The notes: generated by a model not told the origin, from the letters alone. Positions 10,101 through 20,734 are shown, counted from the first letter of the stretch. The stretch: DNA of 64,000 bases from Psococerastis gibbosa (GCA_963971405.1 OZ020492.1:16584204-16648203), one strand, 5' to 3'. A program made the numbers and translations.

Positions 10101-10954
10101 GAACCGGTCGGAGTTTGCTCGAACATGTTTTCCAATTTATCAACATTAGTATATACTATACTAGCAGAGAATATGAGTAATTTCATGTTAAATGATTTAA
10201 TAGTGGTTCAATTTCCGATATCCCGGGAGGGGGGGGGGGTTGTCCACCAGACGTCACTGGGGGTGAGATAAATTCTAGATAGGTTCGACCAACACATTAA
10301 TTACCATACAGCAATAATGGCAGGGCACGCAATGCATTTGAGCGCCATTAGCGCGAATTGTCTATAATTTTTTCAAAAAATAATTTTTTGTGCAAAACCA
10401 AATAGTTTTTTGGGAAAGCAACCTGTCCGGTTTCGCTACTCAATTTAACACCTAAAACATGCCTGAAGGTAGAAATCATCGATAGAAAGAAGGTTTCGCA
10501 GAAAAATTATTTTTTAGTCATTTTTCATTAAAATTTAGATTTTTTTATTTTTTTACCCCCAGAAGCAAACTATCAAGGGGCAAGCGACCCCCTGCATTTT
10601 CTTAACATTAATAACGACTACAATATATGTGAATTTAAAAGAAATCGTTGGAGCCGTTTTTGAGAAATAATTTTTTTAGTTTTTTGAGAATAAAACCCCC
10701 CTAATTGAATTGTCCCAAAATAAAAATAAAATAGTCCCGAGGCATGATTTTAGTAAACTTACATGCTAAATTTGATCAAAATAGACTGAGTAGTTTGCCC
10801 GGGAATCGATGAACAGACAGACAGAACGACATTCAGACAGACATTTCCTAAAAACCACTTTTTTTTGGGGTTGTGTGTAAATCCGTTGAAATCTCGGAAT
10901 CGAAAATTTCGACCATCACAAAGCTTTTCTTATACTACCTATAAATTGGAAATC
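10101..10954 (-). mobile_element. ~860-bp non-coding family, near-complete copy 1
   Basis: Runs from GAACCGGTC at one end to ATAAATTGGAAATC at the other, with all family blocks in order including the poly-G tract and (GACA)n. AATAAAA occurs directly outside both ends and could be a target duplication, but the flanks are A/T-rich, so this is weak. No transposase or other protein is encoded; class unknown. Confidence 0.75.
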
Positions 10955-11290
10955 AATAAAATGATATAGAAGCTAAAAGAAGAACGGGAGCACCAAGTAC
11001 GAAGTACTGTACCAGGAACCAGAACCTGTTCTTTCAACAAGAACGGAATGAAATCCCGTAGCTAAAAGCTTTCATTACAAGGTAAACGGAAAATTCACAA
11101 TGGAGGCCTCCCTTTTCGTAGAATCATGATCTGAACCTTCTAAGAAAACCCCGTTTCGTCCTTCTACTTTTACCCACCTACATACCTCAAATGATGTCCT
11201 CTACGCCCGAATCATCTAAATTGCTGTCCATGTACAATGAATGACACCTGCCTGCTCAGTCAGGAAAACCTTCACCTGCAATTCTCATTC

Positions 11291-12135
11291 TCTCTCCCAG
11301 TGGAAAATACATGTCATGTCAGCCAACGTGTTCGGCTGCAAAAGAGCCCTGTTCGCTCCCTCTGCCTGCCGACAAACCACCAAAGACGCCCTAGATTTCG
11401 AAATGATGTCCATGTGATCTCAATTAAAACCCCCCGTGATTGCCCAGTGGAAAATACATGTCATGTCAGCCAACGTGTTCAGCTGCAGAAGAGCCCTCTG
11501 CCTGCCGACAAACCACCAAAGACGCCCTATATTTCGAAATGATGTCCATGTGATCTCATTAAAACCCCCCGTGATTGCCCAGTGGAAAATACATGTCATG
11601 TCAGCCAACGTGTTCAGCTGCAGAAGAGCCCTGTTCGCTCCCTCTGCCTGCTGACCAACCACCAAAGACGCCCTATATTTCGAAATGATGTCCATGTGAT
11701 CTCATTAAAACCCCCCGTGATTGCCCAGTGGAAAATACATGTCATGTCAGCCAACGTGTTCAACTGCAGAAGAGCCCTGTTCGCTCCCTCTGCCTGCCGA
11801 CAAACCACAAAAGACACCCTAGTTTTCGAAATGATGTCCATGTGATCTCATTAAAAACCCCCGTGATTGCCCAGTGGAAAATAATTATCACGGCAGACAA
11901 CGTGTTATAAACCACAATTTCCACTTAATTATGTTACAATATTCATGCAAGCGTTTAGAGACGGAACCGGATTCCTCCTTTCTTCGTCAATATACCCGCA
12001 AACCGCAAATGGCGCACCAGTTGTCACATAACAATCCATGTGATGACTAAAATTAATCAACCGTGGCTGCTTGGAGGTAATTAACAACATCTGCTATTCG
12101 CATGGCAGCCATCGTGTTAGAAACCGCACTTTTCT
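11291..12135 (+). repeat. Satellite array, ~146-bp monomers plus diverged monomers
   Basis: The phrase TGGAAAATACATGTCATGTC starts at 11301, 11448, 11583 and 11729, with a diverged start at 11875. Spacings are 147, 135, 146 and 146 bp; the second unit lacks 12 bp. Four nearly identical units are followed from 11875 by diverged units (CAGACAACGTGTTA, then GCAGCCATCGTGTTAGAAAC). Open frames on both strands here only reflect the repeat. Longer ~195-bp versions occur at 53.0-53.6 kb on the other strand. Confidence 0.9.
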
Positions 12136-12184
12136 GATGATTGCGTCTGAATATTGATTTGAACCTTTTAATAATAATCTTCTT

Positions 12185-12345
12185 CTTTCTTTCTTTCTTT
12201 TCCTTCTTTTCCTTGTCCAGTATTCCCTGGACAAGGAGCATGTATTACAAAAATACAATACATAATAATACCATCCCGCATCCCCAAGCTAGCGCTTATT
12301 TGGGACAAAAGACTCATACAGTGCTGCTAAACATGGCTTAATAAT
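12185..12345 (-). mobile_element. Hairpin-tailed short element, inverted partner of 13315-13460
   Basis: CCTTGTCCAGTATTCCCTGG, ACAAGGAGCATG, CCATCCCGCATCCCCAAGCT and CAGTGCTGCTAAACATGG reappear as reverse complements at 13315-13460. One end is a GTCCAG..CTGGAC hairpin followed by a (GAAA)n tail on the minus strand; the other faces an (AAT)n tract. Looks like a SINE or short LINE end. Confidence 0.6.
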
Positions 12346-12500
12346 TTATTTTTGTTATTTATTTATAATGTTTATTTTATTTTATTTTTATTTTTATTTT
12401 ATTTTAACTTGTTATTTTAATGTCAGTTTTTATTATAATTATTAACTACCAGCCATCTTTTTATACCCACTTTCAACTCACCCATCTGTTTAAATTTAAT

Positions 12501-12504
<4 letters not shown>

Positions 12505-12545
<41 letters not shown>
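12505..12545. repeat. (AAT)n microsatellite
   Basis: About thirteen AAT units. Confidence 0.9.
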
Positions 12546-12546
<1 letters not shown>

Positions 12547-12737
12547 TAAAAATCGTCTTTATTGAACAGCGTAGTTAGGGCCAATGGCCCTTTCTTACAC
12601 TAAACTGCTAATACAGAAGTACCCCGCTTACTTCCTCCTAACATTTCACCTAACATGTAGCTATTGGGAAAGCAATGTTTAAAGATTAACTCATTATATT
12701 TGATGTTTATTACAATGTTTTTATATGGAATCTGTTT

Positions 12738-13258
12738 TTGGGGGGGGGGGGTGCTGGAGTTACAAAAACTAAAAAAATTGTTACTTGCCCAAAATTTGCC
12801 ATGAGGATGCTCAATAAAACAGGGCACAATGTTAGTACGAGGATAATTTTTAAGGAGTTAGGAATGTTGTCATTTGAACTATTGTACAAGAAAATTTTAC
12901 TAACAATGGTTGTAAGTAACTTGAGTAGCTTTCAAGGTGACAGAATTTCTGCTAATAACGTAAGCACTAGGCAAACAGGACGTGGTTTCCTTACGGTTCC
13001 TAATTACAAATTAACACACAGCAGAAATTCTGTCAACTATGGAGGTTTGACTTACTATAATGATATGATCAGGGCCGGATACCTAGAAAATATTACATTG
13101 TCTGCAATTAAGAACTATATTTTAAGTCTACTCACTGATACAGATTAAAAAACTAACATAATAAAGTGAATTGTGCGGTGATCCCAACGCGCCTTTATTG
13201 GCTTTGTGGCACCGGTTATTAGAAGAATGTGAAATGTTTTTTTTTTGGTTAAATACAC

Positions 13259-13299
<41 letters not shown>

Positions 13300-13303
13300 A
13301 ATT
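12738..13303 (+). pseudogene. Non-LTR retrotransposon 3' end: RT C-terminus with (ATT)n tail
   Basis: The frame ending at 13148 contains RIIFKELGMLSFELLYKKIL, then VPNYKLTHSRNSVNYGGLTY and YNDMIRAGYLENITLSAIKN. The FKEL.(I/M)L....LY block followed by YGG..YN and a short helix is the usual C-terminal region after the reverse transcriptase of many insect LINEs. The frame is open to its stop, and 110 bp of 3' sequence then lead to (ATT)n at 13259-13299. The RT core is absent: a 5'-truncated insertion, not a functional gene. Confidence 0.7.
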
Positions 13304-13314
13304 ATAAATGATTA

Positions 13315-13460
13315 AGCCTTGTTTAGCAGCACTGTATGAGTCTTTTGTCCCAAATAAGCGCTAGCTTGGGGATGCGGGATGGTATTATTATGTAATGTAT
13401 TTTTGTAATATATGCTCCTTGTCCAGGGAATACTGGACAAGGAAAAGAAAGAAAGAAGAA
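13315..13460 (+). mobile_element. Hairpin-tailed short element, inverted partner of 12185-12345
   Basis: Same sequence as 12185-12345 in reverse complement, ending in the CTTGTCCAGG..CTGGACAAGG hairpin and an A/G tail. The pair brackets the LINE remnant at 12738. Confidence 0.6.
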
Positions 13461-13844
13461 AGAATTTATAATAATATATAATAGTATAAATAATAAATAT
13501 ATATAAATACATCCTTCAGAGTTCAGAAGGATCTCACTCATTGCAGAAAGCTAGAGTGAGTACTATATAATGGTTTATTATTATTAATTATATTTATATC
13601 TTGCAGAGCCACTGCACTATGATCGCTCGATAAGCGGAAGCTTGAGCGTGATAATGCTGATTAATAACAAATTGTTGTTCTCAATATATGCACCTTGTCC
13701 GGGGTTACCGGTCAAGGAAAAAAGTGAATTGAAAGTGTATTCGATATATTAGATTAATTAGATGCTCTGAGGAAAATGTAGCTATCAACTGGCTTAGTCC
13801 ATCACTTGGGTGTACATTATCAATTGAAGTTGTAGCAAATTATT
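13461..13844. other. AT-rich intergenic DNA with a related hairpin
   Basis: A short hairpin block CACCTTGTCCGGGGTTACCG near 13690 resembles the tail hairpin of the preceding element. No gene. Confidence 0.4.
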
Positions 13845-14707
13845 GCTATCCAATTTATACGTAGTATAAGGAAAGCTTTGTGACGGTCGAAATTTTCGAT
13901 TCCAAGATTTCAACGGATTTACACGTTTTAAGGTCCCAGGAACCCAAAAAAGTGGTTTTTACGAAATGTCTAATGTCTGTCTGTCTGTCTGTCAGTCTGT
14001 GCGTCGATTTCCGGGCAAACTACTCGGTCGATTTTGATGAAATTTTGCAGGTAGGTTCACAAAAATCATACCTCGGGACCATTTTTTTTATTTGGGGCTA
14101 ACTCAATTAGGCGGGGTTTTATTCTCAAAAAACTAAAACAAAACGTCTAAAAAAATTATTTCCCAAAAACGGCTCCAACGATTTCTTTTAAATTCACATA
14201 GGCCTATATTGTAGTTGTTGTTAATGTTGGTAAAATGGGGTGGGTCGCTTGCCCCTTGATAGTTTGCTTCTGGGGGTAAAAAAATAAAAATGACTAAATT
14301 TTATTGAAAAATGACTAAAAAATAATTTTTCTGCGACACCTTTCTATCGATGATTTCTACCTTCAGCTAAGTTTTAGGTGTTCAATTGAGTAACGAAACC
14401 GGATAGGTTACTTTCCTAAAAAAGTATTTGGTTTTGTACAAAAAAAATGGTTTTTTGAAAAAAATGATAGAAAATTCACGCTCAAACGCATTGCGTGCCC
14501 TGCCAGTATTGCTGTGTGGTAATTTGTTGGTCTGACCTATCTATAATTTACCTCACCTTCAGTGACGTCAGGTGGACCACCCCCCCCCCTCCCCGAGATG
14601 CCCGAAATTTAACTTTAGGAAAATAATTTACCATGAAATTACTCATTATCTCTCGCTACTACATGATAAATTGGAAAGCATGTTCGAGTAAGCTCGGACC
14701 GGTTCTT
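13845..14707 (+). mobile_element. ~860-bp non-coding family, near-complete copy 2
   Basis: Starts GCTATCCAATTTATACGTAG and ends CTCGGACCGGTTCTT, with every family block including (TGTC)n and the poly-C tract. Abuts copy 3 head to tail with only ATTATT between them; ATTATT also precedes copy 2. Confidence 0.85.
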
Positions 14708-14713
14708 ATTATT

Positions 14714-15575
14714 GCTTTCTAATTTATACGTAGTATAAGGAAAGCTTTGTGATGTTCGAAATTTTCGATTCCGAGATTTCAACGGATTTACACGTTTTCA
14801 GGTCCCAGGAACCCAAAAAAGTGGTTTTTACGAAATGTCAGTCTGTCGCTCTGTCTGTCTGTCTGTGCTTCGATTTCCGGGCAAAGTACTCGGTCGATTT
14901 TGATGAAATTCGGCATGTAGGTTCACAAAAATTATACCTCGGAAAATTTTTTTTTATTTTGGGCTAACTGAATTTGGGGGGGGGGGAGGTTTATTTTCAA
15001 AAAACTCATAAAAAACGTCTAAAAAAAATTGTTTCTCGAAAATGGCTCCAACGATTTCTTTTAAATACACATATATTGTAGTCGTTACTAATGTTGACAA
15101 AATAGGGGGGGTCGCTTGCCCCTTGATAGTTTGCTTCTGGGGGTAAAAAAATAAAAATAACTAAATTTTAATTAAAAATGACTAAAAAATATTTTGTCTA
15201 TGAAACCTTTCCATCGATGATTTCTACCTTCAGGCATGTTTTAGGTGTTAAATTGTGTAACGAAACCGGACAGGTTGCTTTCCGAAAAAATTATTTGGTT
15301 TTGTGCAAAAAAAAATATTTTTGAAAAAATGATAGAAAATTCACGGTCAAATGCATTGCGTGCCCTGCCATTATATTGCTGTGTGGTAATTTGTTGGTCT
15401 GACCTATCTAGAATTTACCTCACCTCCAGTGACGTCAGGTGGACGACCCCCCCCCCCTCCCCGAGATGCCCGAAATTTAACTTTAGGAAAATAATATACC
15501 ATGAAATTACTCATTTTCTCCAGCTACTACTTGATAAATTGGAAAGCATGTTCGAGTAAACTCGGACCAATTCTT
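14714..15575 (+). mobile_element. ~860-bp non-coding family, near-complete copy 3
   Basis: Second unit of the tandem pair, same orientation as copy 2. The frequent open frame here (STDLHVFRSQEPKKVVFTK) recurs with frameshifts and stops in every copy, which argues against a protein. Confidence 0.85.
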
Positions 15576-15579
15576 GTAC

Positions 15580-15672
15580 AAGTTATTTGTATTATAAGGG
15601 TATAATTGTTAATGTATAAATATATTCTTTCGGCGCAGGGGAGTACCGGCCGAAGAAGAAGAAGAAAAAAAA
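15580..15672 (+). repeat. Short retroelement 3' end: hairpin plus (GAA)n
   Basis: TTATTTGTATTATAAGGGTA, then TTTCGGCGCAGGGGAGTACC, GGCCGAAGAAGAAGAAG. The TTCGGC..GCCGAA arms can pair. A second copy lies at 16575-16680. Confidence 0.55.
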
Positions 15673-16007
15673 ATATACAAACTAAATAAAAAATTTAACC
15701 ATATTGATGATTAATACAGGTACTTTGAATTATTAAACCTAACACTACTCTATACATTTAAAGTAATTAAATATAACTTCTTTGACAAAAATTCTAACAT
15801 TGAGACAGATAACAATTCTCATCACAACACTCGAAATCCAAAAAAGGTCAATTTGAAACCAGCCTACAACAAATACGGGGATAGATTAAATAATATAACC
15901 AAAATTTTTAATACCATACAACTTAAAAAATTAACTAAAATAGGAGAAATAAAAACCTAAATAAAAAATGGCTTTGAACTAACGCTTTAAAATGTATCTT
16001 TCAAACT
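15673..16007. other. AT-rich intergenic DNA
   Basis: No gene or repeat recognised. Confidence 0.45.
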
Positions 16008-16367
16008 GTTGTTGTTGTTTCTAACGCCTGCTTTCAGCATTTCTGCTTTTTAAGCAACCCTGTCAGCCTGGCGGGGGGAGTGAGTCTGTTTGTTAACTTG
16101 AGGCACCCTAAGGGCAGACTCGTTCACCTCGGGGAAAGGGGAGTTGACTGACAGGGTGGACCTCCTGATTATAGTGGATTCCAAACCACTTGGGGAACAT
16201 GGTAAAGTCACACGATTAGATCGGAGGTGTCCAGGACTCGACTTATACTGCCAAAGCGCGTTATCATGTCCCACCAGGTTTCCCTGCCAACGCTGTGCAC
16301 ACTACCAAGTTGTCGCAGTTTGAAACATGCTCTGCTCTAATGGAATCAACATGGTAAGGCCGTTGGC
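16008..16367 (-). mobile_element. 5S rRNA-like SINE, copy B, with 11-bp target duplication
   Basis: The 360-bp element is flanked by identical TCTTTCAAACT repeats (15997-16007 and 16368-16378). On the minus strand its first bases are GCCAACGGCCTTACCATGTT GA, nearly the first 23 bases of insect 5S rRNA (known start GCCAACGGCCATACCA, from memory), and the element begins at exactly that base. It ends in (AAC)n, a retroposition tail. The central and 3' parts are unrelated to 5S and include the hairpin-forming GTGGTTTGGAATCCAC. A 74-aa open frame is incidental. Confidence 0.85.
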
Positions 16368-16499
16368 TCTTTCAAACTTATTTTACTTTTTACTTTAATT
16401 ACTTTACTTTGCTATAATAATTGCTTTTTACGTTAACATATAATTTTCAAATGGTATGAAACTGATTTGAAGTTAAAGTTTTTTGCTAACACAGACATG

Positions 16500-16680
16500 A
16501 AGTAGAAAACTTATTGCATCATCTATAGCGTTTACTGTGCGAGCCCCCGACAAGTTGATTAACTTGGGGGCTCACAGGTTATTTGTATTACACGGGTATA
16601 ATTGTTTACTTTTTTAAATATATTCCTTCGACGCAGGGGAGTATCGGCCGAAGAAGCAGAAGTTTTTTTTTTTTTTTTTT
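16500..16680 (+). repeat. Hairpin plus short retroelement tail, copy 2
   Basis: A strong inverted repeat GAGCCCCC..CAAGTT / AACTTG..GGGGGCTC (about 16540-16573) is followed by TTATTTGTATTACACGGGTA and CTTCGACGCAGGGGAGTATC GGCCGAAG, the same ending as at 15580. A long T run follows. Confidence 0.5.
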
Positions 16681-16792
16681 TTTTGCGGGAACGAATGGCC
16701 AAGCTTAGAGTTAGTTCAATTCAGGAGAGATGTGACATTTTTACCCACCAAAATATTTGTTAGAATTTCAGATCAAACCTGTCAGATTTTTT

Positions 16793-17195
16793 TAAGAGGA
16801 AGCTGGCCGTACACATTGGCCACCCCTGGATCCCAACAAAATAGGTTGTTTTTTATTTTTTATTTAACTTTTTTACTTATTTCATAGAGATTTGGTATAT
16901 TCAATTGGTAGAAGACTATTTCATGCATAGCACTACGAAGGACTTTTTTGTTTTGGTTCAGGAGTTTTTCCGTGGCATTGATAATAGACAGAATTTTACC
17001 GAATTATCCAATTCATGGACAAATTATAACACTAAAAATGAAAACACATTATAATAGGGTGTAAGAAATAGTCCTCTACTAATTGAATATACCAAATCTC
17101 TATAAAATAAATAAAAAAGTTCAATAGAAAATAAAAAACCAGCCTATTTTGTTGTGATCCAGGGTTGGCCAATGTGTACGGCCAGCTTCCTCTTA
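16793..17195. mobile_element. Foldback element with ~135-bp inverted arms
   Basis: The left arm begins TAAGAGGAAGCTGGCCGTAC and continues CACATTGGCCA, AACAAAATAGG and AATTGGTAGAAGACTATTTC. Its reverse complement runs from about 17060 to 17195 in the same order. About 130 bp of unique sequence lie between the arms. No clear target duplication. Confidence 0.65.
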
Positions 17196-17334
17196 TTGAC
17201 TTGTCATAGGAGACGTGGCAGGTGACACGCGAACTCATAAAAAAAAAAAAAATTAGGCTGCAAGTGAGTGTCCAATATACCTCCAGCCAAGCGTAGCAAA
17301 CAACAAGTATAGCTGATTTAAGAAATGAACGCCG

Positions 17335-17570
17335 TGGCTCGAAAACGCAATGAGGGTCTGGGACTGAGGACTGGTAGGGAATCCTCTGTCTTGGCCACTG
17401 CTCAATTTGCAATGTTGTAGTCAGCAACATTCCCGATAGCCGCATTTTCCCCTACCGTTGAAGGTAAGGTACCCTTTGGGATGGAAAATGTTTCTTTTTA
17501 TATTGAGTCTCGAGCTTTCGAACCTTCCGTTTCATAGTCTAGTTCTCTACCGAATGGACCGTTCCTGACC
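17335..17570 (+). repeat. Dispersed repeat shared with 56030-56470
   Basis: Shares CTTGGCCACTGCTCAATTTG / CTTGACCACTGTCCGATTTG, GTCAGCA, GATAGCCGCATTTTCCC and GTCTAGTTCTCTACC in order with the 56-kb region. Diverged; no coding sense. Confidence 0.4.
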
Positions 17571-17715
17571 TATTGCCGTAGGTTAGGGGGGGGGGGTTCA
17601 TGGGGGTTCAACCCCCCCACCCCCAAATGAAACGGCTTGATACTAGATAGAAGTAATATCCAATGAAATTTCTGAATCCCCCCCCCCCCCCGAAAAAATC
17701 CTGGCTGCGGTCTTG
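17571..17715. mobile_element. Second copy of the 1603-type hAT-like MITE (diverged)
   Basis: Reverse-complement relative of 1603-1770: GCCGTAGGTTAGGGGG, GTTCATGGGGG, TACTAGATAGAAG, CCAATGAAATTTCTGAA, poly-C, ending CCTGGCTGCGGTCTTG. Terminal repeats are eroded and I see no clear 8-bp duplication. Confidence 0.65.
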
Positions 17716-18384
17716 ATGTAGGTATTATCGATGTTTCCTTACAAAATTTAATTTGTTATAACTCAAAAAAACAACGAAATGAACTTGTAGGTGTGAAGGT
17801 GTCCTTAGTGAAATAAAAAATATATATATACCTCTTTCTATAAGTTGAATGTGATAGTCATTATGGGGATGCTTTCCGCCCATCAGGGCGAGGCGGAGGC
17901 CCAACAAGTTAGATTTTCGTATACGACAGTTCTCCATTATAAAATAGTCTTTGTTGATTTTAGGAGTTTATTGGAGTTTTCTCCTTATGAATCGATTTTC
18001 ATATTAGGAGCCCGGTATGAGAAAAATATGAAAGGTAAAAATCAGTGATCGAATGAACTCGTTACAATTTCGCAGACAGGGGGCCCAACAAGATGCTCCA
18101 AAATACAATAGTCTGTAGAACACCCAAGGCGTTTGGGCCACCTACACTGTGGTTTGCACCCTGTTTACCAACCGTAGGGCATGGATATTGTATTACCTAT
18201 ATACGTATGAGCATGTTAAATTTTAAATAATTTACATATATATATATATAATTTACCATTTTCAAGGCTCGTGAACCACGTATCTACCGACGTTCGTGTG
18301 AATTATTTTAGTTAGCATAAACCACTTGTCACAGTAATTAATAACGAAGACAATATTGATCTAATTAAAATTCTCCTTATTCTT
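17716..18384. other. Intergenic, nothing recognised
   Basis: TA microsatellite near 18237; no gene. Confidence 0.45.
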
Positions 18385-18800
18385 CTTCCCCCTTAATTCC
18401 GCGTGCTCAGTGTGTGGGGGGGGGGGGGGTGTCGCCCCGGACCCAATTCCTGAACTCACCCCTGTCAGACGCTAACGCATTGAGCTCGGCAATTGTTTTC
18501 ATCTTGCTCCGGCGAGTTGTTCAATCCTTTCCTCGAGGGCAGTCCTCGGTCTGCGAATGGGTCTTCCTCCTTGTGGCCTTGCTTCCGCCAACTTCCTGGT
18601 GGTCCTGTTCTCGTCCATCCTTTGGACGTAGCCGAACCATTGCAGCTGCTTGTTCTCCATTCTTCTCTCTATGAAATTCACTTGCTGGTCTTGTCCATCC
18701 GTCCTAGGCACTTCATCTGAATCGCGTTTATTTTACTCAGGTCGCTTGTTGTAGTTGTCCAGCTTACGCTCCCATAGAGGATGTTGGACTCTGGTTTTTG
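18385..18800 (-). pseudogene. Non-LTR retrotransposon 3' end: RT C-terminus, 3' UTR and (GAA)n tail
   Basis: On the minus strand ILYGSVSWTTTTSDLSKINA and IQMKCLGRMDKTSK lead, after a stop/frameshift, into RRMENKQLQWFGYVQRMDEN, RTTRKLAEARPQGGRP and RPRTALEERIEQLAGAR with a stop at 18499. YGS..W and WFG.V.RM..R are standard C-terminal landmarks of insect LINE polyproteins. Then follow about 70 bp, a poly-C tract, CACTGAGCACGCGGAATTAA, GGGGG and (GAA)n. The piece at 4665 is the tail of another copy. Confidence 0.8.
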
Positions 18801-19926
18801 TCTGCCGTTCGACTTCTCTCTTGCCGAAAAGGTGTTGCATATATAGAATTAGGCTGCTATAGTCTTCTTACCCGAAATAAGAAAACCCAGTCCAAAAGAC
18901 TAGAGACTAATTAATATTCAAAATATTAATAATCACAAAATTTATCAACCTACCTATTGATTTATTCACTTATGATATGTAAAATCTACTTTTGTATAAT
19001 GTTTCATGCATAATACTTTACCGAAGAGTCATAATAAATGTAGGCCTATAAAATAAAAATATATATATATATTAAAGTTTTTTCATCGATTTGTCTATTT
19101 ACGCTTTAATATAGCCTAGTATATCGATCTTTTTCTTAGTCTAGTAAGCTTTTTGTGCCTGTTTAGACAATCGTACTTGAGGAGTAAGCTCCAGTCGAGC
19201 GTCGAAGCTGACACACACATTTATTATTTTATTTTGATGTTGAATTTTTTAAAAATGACAGTTTAAAACAAATTAAAATTGATCGCTATATTTAAAGTTT
19301 CCGGAAGTAAAATAAAATATCAGCAACTGTAAGGTAAGAAGTTTATTGGTATTGATTAGCTTTGCTAACCTGCACCCAGTTTAATACCGAAGGCATGGGG
19401 GAATTGATTTTTCATAAAAGTAGAATATTGGTCACAAGTTTGGAAACGTTTCAGAACGTTTTTATTTCGTTATAAACATTGAAGGGGCTCTGAATAGAGC
19501 TGTCTGGAACAACCGCCGCCGTGCGCCCACCTGCCTTGAGCAAAAAATTAAAAATATTGTTGCGTTTTAAAGGTTAGTTGTGTTAAATTCAGTGCTATAT
19601 GATATGAAATTAAATGATATGTATGGCATGGATAGTTTGAAAACTGAATTACTTGATACAATGATTAATAGCCAAGACCTCAGAATTGTAGGAGCAATCG
19701 CGGGCGAAGCACAGAACCGCAAGGAGAGGATGAGACTCCACCTGGGTATAAAAGCGAGGAAAAGTAAGTAAGTAATGATTAATTGCCTACGATTCTGTAT
19801 CAGTTTTCATAGGCGTAACTATATTAAAAGCATTTTGTATCCACCTACTTGCCTACCTAATAATAGGCTATTAGGTATTGGTTTTTCAAAGACGTCCATT
19901 AAGAAGCTCAATTTTTTCGTTTGCAG
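18801..19926. other. Upstream region of the Myb/SANT-like gene
   Basis: Mostly AT-rich with no recognised repeat. A TATA-like GGGTATAAAAGC at about 19745 lies 180 bp before the ATG, but the ATG directly follows a splice-acceptor-like TTTTTTCGTTTGCAG, so a 5' untranslated exon may precede it. I cannot place the transcription start. Confidence 0.35.
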
Positions 19927-20332
19927 ATGGCTCGAGGCAAGAAAACCTTACAAGGAAAAAAGAGGGCACCGAACTTTTCTCAATATGAAGCGCACCTCTT
20001 AGTGGACTGTGTGTATAAGTTTAAAGACATTATTGAAAGTAAAAGCAGGTATCAAGTTATTGTGAACCAGAGGGTCGGGGCGTGGAAGCAAGTGACCAAT
20101 GAGTTCAACAAGAAGAGCTACAGAGTCGGCGTCATCCGAAGGACGAAGTACCTACGGTATAAATATGAAACATTAAAGGCCGCAACAAAGGCCAAGGCCG
20201 TCAAACTTGGCTTTAGAGCCGGGCTGGTTGAAGCCTCACATTCAGACATTCTTCCCCATGAGAAAAAGATTCTGAACATGATGTCAAATTCTGACATGGC
20301 ACTGGAGCGCCCGCTTAACACGGATTACAGAG
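19927..20332 (+). CDS. Myb/SANT-like DNA-binding protein, exon 1 (DNA-binding domain)
   Basis: First coding exon of a gene with exons 19927-20332, 22080-22718 and 23240-23463 (422 codons plus stop). The ATG follows TTTGCAG and starts MARGKKTLQGKKRAPNFSQY. Residues about 12-85 form a Myb/SANT-like domain of the type found in insect MSANTD3/zeste-like proteins: NFSQYEAHLLVDCVYKFKDI, then GAWKQVTNEFN and RRTKYLRYKYETLKAA, with the expected tryptophan and the K/R-rich third helix. The donor is AGAG|GTACGA with one base carried over. Likely nuclear DNA binding; target unknown. Not identified as a named orthologue. Confidence 0.85.
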
Positions 20333-20734
20333 GTACGATAATTTGTTTACAATAATGGAAAGCAGATCAACCTGTGGGATATATCGGAATAGGCCAGACA
20401 TATCTCAGGTTGGCGACCATTCACATGGTGTTTTCCATTCAAATATTCCCTCAATACCCGCATCAGTCTTACCCGGCCTGTATATACTGAATAGATTACA
20501 TTTTTATCATTCCCCCTATTACAAACTCGAACATTATTCCAATATTCGATTCAATAAATATTGGGCTAAGAAAAATTGGAATGTGTAATACCTAAATTCA
20601 AATCACGTTTCAAAAGTCAAATCTTATACTTCATCGTAAAAATTTCAAATATCTCTTCGATCGAATAAATATTCGAGTGTGTAATCAGGGCCATTAGCAT
20701 AATTATGTGTTTCTATTTATAGGTTTTACACTAA

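Noticed and set aside
11301..11874. CRISPR array
   Set aside because: Units are contiguous 146-bp tandem repeats without alternating unique spacers, in a eukaryotic context.
11237..11910. Overlapping 60-101-aa frames on both strands
   Set aside because: All arise from the ~146-bp satellite unit read in different frames; no start or splice context.
13880..14967. Repeated STDLHV.RSQEPKKVVFTK frames as a possible protein family
   Set aside because: They recur in every copy of the ~860-bp repeat with frame breaks and run into the (TGTC)n microsatellite, so they are a repeat by-product.
16050..16274. 74-75-aa minus frames at 16050 and 28106 (SPGHLRSNRVTLPC type)
   Set aside because: They lie inside the 5S-like SINE and are not preserved in the 5240 copy.
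19745..19756. TATA box GGGTATAAAAGC as promoter of the Myb/SANT-like gene
   Set aside because: The ATG is immediately preceded by a splice-acceptor-like sequence, making a promoter 180 bp upstream uncertain. Noted, but not called as a regulatory feature.
20343..20588. 81-aa frame in intron 1 as an extension of the Myb/SANT-like gene
   Set aside because: The exon 1 donor and exon 2 acceptor give a perfect phase match; this frame lies wholly in the intron and is not recognised.
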